A stretch of 64,000 nucleotides of DNA, from assembly GCA_013398055.1 (NCBI GenBank), contig VZRS01014299.1, positions 248,001 through 312,000 on the forward strand. Reading direction: 5' to 3'. The stretch comes from Ifrita kowaldi. Its lineage: Eukaryota > Chordata > Aves > Passeriformes > Cinclosomatidae. The notes under the pieces were generated by a model. It did no database searches, had not been told where the DNA came from, and worked only from the letters and a program-made list of their open reading frames with translations. A program made the translations under genes and the position numbers. Shown piece by piece: positions 35,487 to 47,400 of the stretch; the first letter of the stretch is position 1, and the number at the start of each line of letters is the position of its first letter.

Positions 35487-38400
35487 GTGAGTTGCCTGCT
35501 ATTGTTTCAGAACCTCTTGGGAGGGAAAGCAAGCAAAATCTTAAGGGAAAGAGAAAAATAATGAACACGGCAATGTATTGCTTTAAAGTAAAAATATAAA
35601 AAATGTAACACCCAGGCCTTCTAACTTGTAAGCTAATATGGGTTATTTTGGTTTAAATGAGAGGGGAGTGCTTCCATGGGAAAGATCTGAACACATTTTT
35701 TCATTCTTTAATAATGTCTGAGGGTTATTTAGGTCCAGTATAAGAAAAGCTATGCTTTCCCACATCTTCTTAATTATATAGATGCTGATATATTCAGCAG
35801 TCTCATGTTATTGCATTACGTATTTCTGATCATCTTCCTGATATGTTCATAATACTGAAATGTGCACATCCATCACAATGGCTGCAGAAATCTTTTCTTG
35901 GAAGAACTGCTTCTTGCAGCCTTTAACTCTACTGGAAAACTACAGGTAGAACTAAGAGAAATTCTGTTTTAAGAGCTCTAAAACTCAGTCTGAAGGAAGG
36001 CAGTTTTCTAGTGAGGTTGAAAATACTACTGCTAGATGGCAACTTGTTACGGTTTTCTAGCATTAAATGTCATCTCCAAACGATGGTGTTTAAAGTGATG
36101 TTAAAATGAATGAGATTCACTAAATGAATTTCTCATCTAGAGAGCTATTTTACTTTATCTTATCACGTTCTCCAGCGCCTCAGCTGTTGGATAATGGATT
36201 CTGCTGTACATGCGTGCTCTGTCCAGTGCTGTGCAGATGTGACAGTTTCACTGGATATAGGTGTACCCTGTTTATCTGTTCTGCATGGGAGGCTTACCAC
36301 TGGAGAGCTGGTCAGAAGCACTGAATGTGTTGCATGTGTGTAGCACATATGAAATATTTGGGAAGCTCAAACAGATGTTGCTTGTGTCCTGCTGCAGACG
36401 TTTGTAATTCTCAGTTGGGTGTAGTTGTTGAGTTAACCATATACCCTGCAAAGCAAATGTGATCCTGAAATTGAGAGGGGCACAGCCACTGAAAGTGAAG
36501 ATACTACAAAATCATTCATTTCTTGAAACACTGCAGAAACAGGAGAAGAGGTATACACAGTTTCTGTTTCCTTCATTCTCTTACAGCTTACTCAGCCTCT
36601 TTTTGACTGTTTATGCCATTCAGTATTAAGCTCCAGAAGAGGAAGCACGGCTTGAGACTGTTGTAGAATCAAATCCCATTTGCAAATTTTATTTTCTCTT
36701 GTTTATAATTTTGAAATTGGTGTAAAGACAACAAAGCAGGAAACTGATGTAATTTTTCTAATTTCATTTTCTAGTTGTCAGTTGCAGCGATGAAACACCA
36801 GAGGAAAAATGCGGTTAGTGAAATATTCATAGTTTTCAGGTCACATTAGGTTTGAGCATATATGCTAGAAAATGCAAAAATTAGGTTTGAAGGAGTAGCT
36901 AAAGGAAACAGTTGCTTGCTCTCTCTTTCAGTTCTTCTGCACAACTTTTTGTTGCTTGCTCCTCCTCGGTGCTCTAGAGAAACTCTTGAGACAATGAGCT
37001 AATAAAAGAAAGTGTAGCAAGTGAGTTTTGAAAAGGGTTAGTGGATAATGGAAATCCTGTACCAGTCTTCACTCTGTCATTTCTGAGCAATGAGTTCATC
37101 CTGTCACTACTAGCATGTTTCAATCGATGCTTTTACAAAGATAATCTTACAAGAGCCAGCTGTCCTCCATCTCTCTTTGGAGAATTCCTGGATTCACCTA
37201 GGCAGTGGGTAGCAGAGTGAGCAAGATTCCTGTGCAAGTGCCTTCTTCTTTGTGCACACACACTTTCCTGATCAGGAGAGTGACTGTCAAATTTCCCCAT
37301 TTTCTTTTCTTTTTCCTCTCTTCATCATCTCTTTTCTTGCAGATTTTTCTCTTCTCTTGTTTCCCCATCCTTCTTGTTTCTTTTTTTCTTCCTTCTCTTC
37401 TTCCCCTGTTTCTTTTCCATTTTACCTCTTCTCTTCATGCTTCTTTCCCCCCAGTCTGGAAGTCTCTCTTCTTGGCTTGGAACTGATTGCCCTATATTGG
37501 CTCTCAAAATACTGCTTTATGCCAGGAGTTTAGTTATTACTATGAAGTACCAGAGTAAGGGAAGTATGCTGCCAGGAAAATGCATTCAGCAGTTCCTCTT
37601 CCTTGCACGTTGCATGTGTCTGCAGAATTGCAAGCGCTTCTGTACAGTAAGTTCTTCCAGACTCCAGGACTGGACCACACGTGGTTCTGTGTTGCATGCT
37701 GAAGCCCCAGCAGATACCAGGCTTCTTGGCTGCTTTCTTTTTGTGATACCTGATAGAGTCATCTGGAGATGCTACAGAGGAAGTGAAGTGGTTGTCAGAG
37801 TCTCTGCTTGCAGTTACTTTCTTTAATTATTCTCAGTTGCATCGAACAGCATCGCTGGGATTTGGCTTATCTAGGGAGTGGTCACTGTGCATTGAAGTTA
37901 CTGCTCAGTATTAGTTGCTTTTTCAATATTGCAAATGAAGCAAAAAGTCTTCCTTTAAATCATTCAATGAATTGCCTTGTTTTGGTAAGAAGTTGGCAGA
38001 TATTTCTCCATTTTCTTGCCTTCAGCTTAGTGCTTGCCTTGTCTTTCTCTCATATGCACTGTATCTTCTGTGACCACTTCTGGGGGGAGGGAAGGGAAGG
38101 GAAAGAGGGAAATTTGTGAACTTAAAAGCTGTCCTCAGTATTTAATTGGCATTGAAAGTTGTGAGGTATTGCTGCTTAAGTACATGTTTCTGGAGAAACA
38201 GATACAACTTTTATATGTGGAGAAAAAATGCAACAAATATGCATCTTAATGAAGATGAGGAATTTCTTGGGAAGAAAATGTGCAGGCAGAGGAACAGTGG
38301 CAAGTTAAATGTAAGAAATGGAGACTTTGAATTCCACTGAGTGAGCTTAAATGAAGATATGAGCAGAGATGCAAGAATTAACTGCATTTTCTAGTTCAGT

Positions 38401-41400
38401 GGAGATATTTTCAGAATTTTATGTTGGAAGGTGGCTTACAGGGTCTTAAAGCATGACTGACTGAACAGCCTAAGGCATCCAAAATGCAGGAGAAAAAAGT
38501 CTAAATGGATGATGTTGGGAAGACCTAAAATTAACAAGGGAGTGTTTCCCTCTCACTCTAGGCTACCTCTCCTGTATTCCTTACCTCACACTAGGATTTC
38601 TTCTGGAGTTACCACCATTGAAAGTAGAATAAAATAGCTGAGGAAGCATCAGATTGGACTTCCCATATCTTCTCTGCTTAGCCTAAATACACTGTTTCTC
38701 TGATTTACAGAGATTTTTGTAGTTCCGCACGTTCAGTAGCTTGCAGTGCCAAAAATTAGCACCGACATATTCTCTGCTCCAGTGGAAGTTGACTTCCAGT
38801 TTGGAAAACACTGGTATAACTTATGGAAGCACTGAAAAAGTAGGTTGTCACACAGAAGATCAGGGAGAAAAATGCACAGGTAGAGGACATAGGTTTCTTA
38901 GCCTATTATAATTCTTAATGCTAAATTACATACAGTATTGGGTAATCGGCATAGCCTAAGAGGAATGATAAACATAAAGCCAATAGCCTCAGTTGTCGTT
39001 CTCTTTCTACTATTTTGCTTTGTTTATTCTCTAGGATCATGGTTCCTTCTAGTGGAAAGGGCTGTCATCATATCATTGATGATCTTACTTGTTATTTTGT
39101 GTGCAGCTCAGTTAAGTGTCGTTGGTAAGTATTGACTCTTTAATTCTTTGCAGTTGCTGATTTGTCCTGAAATTTCTATGCATAAAGGCATCCATGTAAA
39201 ATGAAAGATGGTGCTCATATCTAAAAGATGCATGGGAATTTATCCAGATAATACACAGAGATGTGATGTGTGTGAAGCTTTTCTTCACTGTTGATTCACC
39301 ATGACATTACTGAATAATTCAAAAATGTTTCATTATATGGCCATAAAATCAATATGAGAGAAGGATGGTGTGCTCTCTTCTTAGTGTTAAACTTTTCATT
39401 AGTCTTTCAGCACTGGCTGAGTTATTATTTAACACTGACATTAATGATTTTGTTAAATGTTTTTAGAGGCAATACATTCGTTCACCAGTGTCAGACATCC
39501 TTAGATGTTCTTTATACACTGGTGTCCAACATCTATGCAATGTAGAGTGTGCTTTATGTCCTGGCCTTTCAGATGGTGCAATTTGTTACATCAGTCTTTG
39601 AGGTTTTTCAGCCTTTTTTCAATTTGTAGACTTCTAAAAAACAAATTAAAAAAAGGAAACGTTTCAGCTAAGAGTTAAGTCTGTAAGAAGTGGAAAGAAC
39701 TGCACTCAGAGTGATTTGTAATAGTCACATACATATTCAGCCATCTATGTATAACTTCCTTTGTTACTTTTTCATGCATCTCTGGAAGTGTTAGGTGACT
39801 CTTCAAAGGTCCATCCATGGTCAAAGGTTGAAAAACAATACATATTCTTTAAATTATTTTATTTCTGTATTGTTGTATTCCTGATTTTCGTATTTTATAG
39901 CGGTATAGGAACTTCTGTTCAGGAATTGTCATTGCCCTGCATTCATAGCAGAACTTCAACATTTTTAGGAAAGTAATAATTTCATGGAGAAGCACTGTCA
40001 TTTCGTAAGAGTAATTTCAGTGTGCTTGGATGTTTTTGTACCCAAGCAATTCATTGAAAGGTCTTGGCCTCTCTGGGGAAGAGTTGTGCTACCTCTCAGT
40101 TAATAAATATGGGTGTGTTTACTGTTTGTTGGGATTTTTTTGTTTGTGTTGGTGCATTTTTTTCCCCTTAATTTGTACTCTCGGATAACCTGTGAATCCA
40201 CCAATGGTACTTAATGCCTTTAAATAGGTTGCTAAATTGGTCATAATTTTTCTGTGTAATACTTGGGAATATGTGTTTCCTTAGTTTTGTGGGTTGGGGG
40301 GTGTTGTGTTGGTTTGTTTGAGGTGGGGTTATTTTGGGGTTTTGTCTATACCATTGGCTTTTAGGATTTAAGTTTCTTAGGGGCCAGAGGTGATGTGTCT
40401 GAGCTCACACAGTGTCACAAGGAAGAGAATGAGACCTGGAATTTCTAAATCCCCATCTGACACTCACCTGAGTAACAAATTCACTGTAACATTTAAATGA
40501 CAGCAGTGCATCTACCCGAATTAATCTGTTATTCTGATAACATACCACCTGAATTGTATGGAAGGAGAAAGTAAGAATTTGATTAGAACACCAATGCCAG
40601 GTGTCATTTTTCTGAGTAAGCCATATTAACCATATCAGATAATGAAAACAAATTAAGTCTGAGGAATGTATATAGTTTTAATTTTTAGGAGTTTGAGTTT
40701 CTTTGTTTGGGAAGAGTCCTAATCATAAATCTCTGTATTTTAGTGAGGGGAGTCTGTATATCTGATTGTTTTCCTCTCTGTCTCCTTAAGGATTAAAGTA
40801 TGAAATTGAATCTCAGAGGAAAGTGTGCATTATTGTAGCACTTGTCATCTTTGCAATTGTAGCTGGTGTAGGTGCCGCTCTTTTTGTCCAAGGTAAGTGA
40901 TTAAAATTGCTTCCTTAATATAAGGGAATAAGAGCAGAAAATAATCTCTTCTGTGCTGTAGTATGGAAGTTAGTACCACCTATTAATTGCCATCTACTAA
41001 TTTTTAAAGAAGAAAATATACAGACTACAGCAGAAACAGCATTGGGGTTGTCAGGCCCTCGAGTGATCATAGGAAGATACAGACTCCAAGTTTATGTGTA
41101 TTTTTTATCCTACTGCCATGGGTGAATATTAGGGACTAGAGAGTGACTTCTGGTGCTTCAGTGGGATTTCTTTCTGAACCCAAGAAACTTGGTGATGCAA
41201 TGATTTATGTTCGTTGCTTTGTGCTTTAATCCAGTTAACAGTTCTGGTTTTACTGATTCCCACTTAAATGTTTGCAGATGGCTATACTGTACAGAGTCAA
41301 GCTGGTCTTGGCCTAACTGTAATCCCTGCTGTGATTTTGGTACCACTTCAGTACGTCATGTTTGGAATTGGTGAGTATTTATTTACTCACTAACATACAG

Positions 41401-44400
41401 ATAGAAAAAAACCTGAGCTCCTCCCATAATCTACTAAGTATTCTCATTTTTATAAACAGGTGCTGCAGTAGCATCTGGGATTCATCACATATATATTATC
41501 TTGAAACAGAATGTTGAGCCTGTGTTTGCTGGGCTGAGTTGCTTCACAGAAGGAGTTACCTGCTACAGTGAGATTTAGGGTAGCACATCTCACACCTGAG
41601 TGATTTCTGCTCTCCCTTCCCGGGCTTAGGGACGGGGTTGAATAACTAGCTCTGAGAATGTGTGTTCCATTTTTTTCTACATCTGGTTTGTTTATAATGT
41701 AATTTATATTTACATAATTTTATGTGTGTGTATACATACAAGAGCCTTGACTTGCAGTGACTTGTGCGTTTTGTTATCGCGCTGGCTGGCTGAGCTGAGA
41801 ATTTAGGAGAATCTGATTCCTAGCTTCATGCAATTATCTGCCTTTTATGTCTCTCTAGTTAAATCTTACAATTTTATTTCTTTTTTCCCAGTTTTTGACA
41901 GTCTACCACAGGCAACATTGGCTCTGATAGGTTTGAAACTTCTTGGTTATATAATTGCCGTGGTTGGTTTTGCACTGTGTGTCCCAGGTAAGCAGTTTGT
42001 CTTCTGTGAAAGTGTGCTTTTTACTCACCTACACCTGATGTTTGTTTATTTCTAACACTAAAATTTTGTGAAAATGGCTTCACTACATGTAATTTTAGCT
42101 GTAGTTTAGGACTGCTGTGCTAATGCTTTTTTATCTGGTGAAAGAAGAATAGCCCAAAGGCAGTATTACATACATCAGTTTCATGACTGCATTCTGTGAG
42201 CAGCTGCTTTAAAAAAAAAAAAGTCAATTGTTTTAATTTTGCATGCTAGTGTTGATTTTGGGTGACTATTACTGTTATTCTTACTGAGGCCTAGAGTATT
42301 TAGAAATTAAATAATAATAATTTTCTCATGTTCAGTGATTAAATCAGTAATTCCTTGCTAATCTCTGCTTGTATGCAACCGAGCCCATGAATATTTCAAT
42401 GAATACCATTAAAACACATTAAGAAGGTAAATGTAGAAACAGTAAACTTGGAAGTGTTCTCAGGCCGTTGTAAGTGTGGTTGTGGCTGACACTGTTTCAT
42501 CACTGAAAAACTGTCACTGTGGTAAAGGAACACCAGCTGAACACCACACACAGTGATGTCCCTTATCCCTGCCCCTGACCTCCCTTTGTCCCCCTCCCTG
42601 CCTTCCCCTGTGCCACCAGAGAAGCCCAGAACAGAGAAAAGGGTCAATTTAGGACTAGTTGTTCTTGGCAATATATTTAGTAGGAGAACACATACTCATG
42701 TTCCTTGTAGGCACTTTATGCTCCTGATTATTGTTTTGTACAGATACTCTTCATTTTGGTCATTGATTTGGTTGGAGATTTAAAGACCTACTTCTCCTTG
42801 AAGTGGTTTTTAAAGGTTTGTCTAATCTGGGTGAAATGATAGCCCTTTCAGTGGAGTTGTTGAGTTTTATGCATATTGTTTAGTATTTACAGAAGTACTT
42901 GGAAGTTCTGTAAGTTATAATAGTAAAATAAACTGATGAGAGATTTCTGGTAGGTAAAGCATTAATACAAGGATTTTTTGGAAGATGTTTTTATAATGCT
43001 TGTAAATGAAAAGTGTCCCTAGTTTTTCAGGGCGTTCTTCTCCCAGGTCATACATTGTCGATGTTATCTGTATCTCTGGAAGTTCAGCTCAGTGACCCTG
43101 AAGTGTCAGAAGAAACAGCTCATCCTGGGTTGAGCTGACAAGATATTGTAATGACTTTTAAGACCCTGGAAACAAGGATCAGAGAGAACAAGGAGTTTTA
43201 GGAGTGAAGTATGGTTGGATTGTAATAACTTCTGCCTGCCTTGGTATCCCTGTAAACATGGAACATTTCTGTTACCTGTGGTGGATTTGCCTTAGAACTA
43301 CCCACATATTCTGTGCCCTTCTTACCCTTTTTAATCTGTTTCATCAGTAACAGCATTGTATTCTGTCATCTAATGCAATTATAGTCCAAAAGAGTTGGGA
43401 TTGAAGATGTAAGTTTAAATTTACAATACAGTTGATGAAAGAACATTCTCAATTGCAGTGAATGACAATGGAGTACCTAAACTAGTAAAATAGTTTAGCT
43501 AAGCAGGATAAATCAGTAAATGCCTCTTTGTCACTAAGGAATGTATACAAAAAAAGAAACATGCAGGAGTAGTTTAAGGATAGCTTTGAAAGTGAAATTA
43601 ATCATGCCTGTCTTTATCAGGTTTGTTTATTTTACTAATCAGTTATATCTGAAAATAAGAGTTTGTGCTTTTGTTCTGTCAGTTGATACAGTTTTTTTTA
43701 TTGTGTTTTTCCCAGCCTGTCCTCAGTTACATGGGTCTGTTCTGATTGCTGGCTTAGCTATTATGGCTATTGCAAGTTTGCTTAGTCTGGCTTACGTGTT
43801 TATTATGGGTAAGTAGCACCTAATGTTCTGCATTATTTTCCTTTCAAGTAGACATAACTTATTTGAGCACAAGGTGTGATTTTGCAGTTGCATAGTTTTA
43901 AAAATTGCTGAAAAGTTGTCTGTATATGTTGGCTTTGTTTCATAGAGCATGTGGGGAATCTTGAGTTAAGAAACCCACAGTTTATCATCGTTAACTCTTT
44001 TGAGATCAACATCTTTCTTAAGGAAGAGCGTTTCAGTTGTAGGAGGGATGTTGCTGTTCAAGTTCTGCATTTACACAGTTGGCCAGCTGAAGCTTAGAAT
44101 GAAGAGAGCAAAAGGGTGTCAAGGATTCTGTAGAGTGGGTTGTGGGATGGTGGTGACAAAAGCTTATCAAAACATGGATTTAAAGAAGTGAAGTCTGCCT
44201 ACTGATTTGCACTGGTTAGAGGTAGGTGAGAAGAAGCGGAGTTTGAATGCACACCTTTCATTTTAGTGAATCCTGGTTGTCCTCAGATTTAATTTTAAAA
44301 CCCAAGAGAAAAGAATAGCAAAGCTTTGTTTCAGAAACTGGTCTGTTCATCAGATCTCAAAAAGATGTGCTAAATAAGCAAACCCCAGCAATTCTGTGTG

Positions 44401-47400
44401 ATTGGAATGCTGGCACACCACAGCTCTGGTCACAGTGACATTTGTTTCAAGCTGTGCACGAAGGCTCTTCAAACACCTTGTTGTTGTCCACCTTCTGGGG
44501 ACACAGAGGACATGTTGCTTCCAGACTCAAGCTGTTGAAGTGTTTACAGTGAGTGCAGTCACAAGTCTGCACTCAACCATGCAGTCTCCCAGATTTGGTG
44601 GGTGCACACCATGTGTGGGCATGGCCAGAAATAAGAGAACCTGAGATAATTTCCAGTAAAGAAGAAATAAAGGCAGAATGCCTAATATTTGATATCCAAG
44701 ATAAATGAAGATGAGTCAAAACTACGGCAGACACGAATCAAGCCTTCTAATAACAACAAATTTATTTTTTATTGACTTTGGTTTACTTGTATATACTTGT
44801 ATAGTATTGACTTCAATGCTGTGTGGTATTGGTCTACATAAATGTTCCATTTCTGGTTTGATTGTGCTGGCTGAAGAAGTCAAATGTAGATTCCAGCATG
44901 CCAAAATAAGCACAATGAATAGTGAGTAGCCTAATTCACCCTTAGAGCTGAGTGCCTGAGTGAGGCAATTCACACACTGGATGTGATAAGATTATTTGGC
45001 TCCTAAACAGAAGAGTGCTTAGAGGCTCCTAAGAATTTCCAGATCATAAAATTAAGTACCTTTGGACAGGGGAAGCTTCAGTTATGTGTGTTACTACCCT
45101 GTTGCAAGATTTATCAGTAGACAATACCTTTTCCAAGGTAACAAGTGACATGATGAGAGGAAATGGCCTCAGGTTGTTCCAGGGGAGGTTTAGATTGGAT
45201 ATTAGGAAAAATTTCTTCTCTGAAAGGGTGGTCAAGCATTGAAACAGGCTGCCCAGGACATGGTAAAGTCACCACCATTGGAAGTGATGTTTAGGTGTGG
45301 CACTTGGGGACATGGTTTAGGTGGTGAAGGTAGCGGTGTTGAGTTAATGGTTGGGCTTGATGTTTTTGGAGGTCTTCTCCAACCTTAGCAATTCTGTGGT
45401 TCTGTGTTCTTATTTGGTTGATCATGACATTCATTCATCTGCCTGGTCACTTTTTTGTAATTATTTTAGGTTCCAGAATGAAAGATCATCCTCGTCCGGG
45501 GGTAAGCTTAAAATTAATAAATTTGGGGTGACTAGATGGCTCAGGGGAATGTAGTGAGATACTGAACCTTTCTTCAGTAGTTCGAATTCAGACCAGGTTG
45601 GTAGCAAGCAACAGTTCTGGCTGTGTAACAGATGTCTAATGTTGAGTGAGTTGGTGGTCTCCATTGTCCCTACTGAGTGTGTCTGTAGTACTGTAATCAC
45701 CACCCTGGCCTAGGGCTGCTCCGAGTGTTGTGCCCAAATGGAGTTTCCATTGCTGTCACTGAAAGGTGGTGGATGTCAAGGGAAGTTTGGCCTTCTTTCA
45801 CAATGCACTCTTCCACCTGAATATTTAAAAGACATTTTGCTCACCTTATTAAAAGCTTTTTCATTAATGTGAGTGCAAAACATCCAGGTGGCCTGTAAGA
45901 AAGACTGGAAAGGTTTTTTTCCTATGGTCTTGTACACCATAACCCTTTGGGATTCTTCTCTTCAGTTCCTGGCTATACAGAGGGCATAGCCTTGACCTTT
46001 TTCCTGATTTGCATATAATGCCCCTTAATTTGATGAGACCTTCTGAAAAGAGAGAGTCTGTCTTTAGGTAACACAGAACAAATTGAAAAATACCTGTTTT
46101 TTTTTAAAGAAGGTTTTTCAGTCAGTAGTTTTAAATTGTAGAATAATAATTTCCAAATGAGTAATTTTCACAGACTCACACAGTGCTTTTGAGTGATCCA
46201 TGAATGTGAACCGCCTGATTTCTGGTGTTTTCCAGAAGCAAAGAAAGAGGCACAGCTGTAAAATACCAGTAAAATTTCCTTGTAGCAGGGTTCTCTGGCA
46301 AATACTAACTCATCCCACCTCTTGGATGCCAGCAATCATTTGAGACACATTTTCAGGTCTCCAGTCTAGAGCCTGAGACCCAGCTGTTGAAGGGAGATGG
46401 TTGCTAACAGTGAGAGCTGACTGCAGTTAGGACAAAAGATTCTTTTTTTAAAATTTCCTTTGCTTTTGCTCATCCATTTTCATTTTAAGGAAGAGTACTT
46501 CAGAGGATTGGTCTTTCTTTATGGAAGGAATAGGAGTGCACTGAGTTAAAAAAAATAGAAAAAGAGGTTAAGAGAGAATTATGTTAATAAAGTGAGCTGA
46601 GAAATGAATTGAAGATAGGCTTCATTCAAAATGAAATCTTGCCTTTATCTAGCATCCTTGTACTTGCAGAATGGAAATAAATGGGGCAAGAGGAAGTTCT
46701 TTTTTTTCTTACTTTTAGTTGTAAATAAACTTTGAACTAGAAACCAGCATGCAAAATAGCATCCTTTGATGAGAACTCTGTTCTCTTTATGAGCTGCTCT
46801 CCTTACAAGGTGGTCTTCCATGGCAGCAAGGATTTGAGAACTAAAGAAACAGCCACAGCAGCACAGTAATGAACATCATGTTACTCTCTGAATGGGGGAC
46901 AGGAATGAAATCAAAAGAAGTTTTTAAAATTTGGAGGTCACTGGAAACCTCAGCAAGTAAAAATACGTTTTTTGCAGCTGCAGATAGCCGAGGGCTAGAT
47001 ACAGAGGAATGCAAGTGATGTAAATTGTGTCCATGAACTTATGGCTGATATGGAAAGACCTGGTGGAAATTGGAATGTGTTAATATGCTGCCTGTTTCCA
47101 CCAAGGGCTGTTCAGCCTGTATTGCTGTGCTTTGAGGCAGTAAATAGCTGTGAAGTAATTTTAAGCATACACTTCGATTCTGTGTCATCTAAAGACTATG
47201 GAAAACTTAATATTGGTGAAGGGCATCATTTTGACACTGGGGCACACTTAAAAAATTACTGTTGAGATTTTCTTGAGTCGGAGGGGGAAAAGGTGTGTAT
47301 TTTGAAATCTGCCATCTTAACCAAGGACTGATTTTTATTTTAGCATTTCTGTAGATTGCGTGTGTTGTTTCTGATGATTGTCTACCAGACTAAATGCACA

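Noticed and set aside
37205..37826. Phe/Leu/Ser-rich open frames resembling membrane proteins
   Set aside because: Produced by a polypyrimidine tract in CD47 intron 3. The hydrophobic look is a codon artefact of C/T runs.
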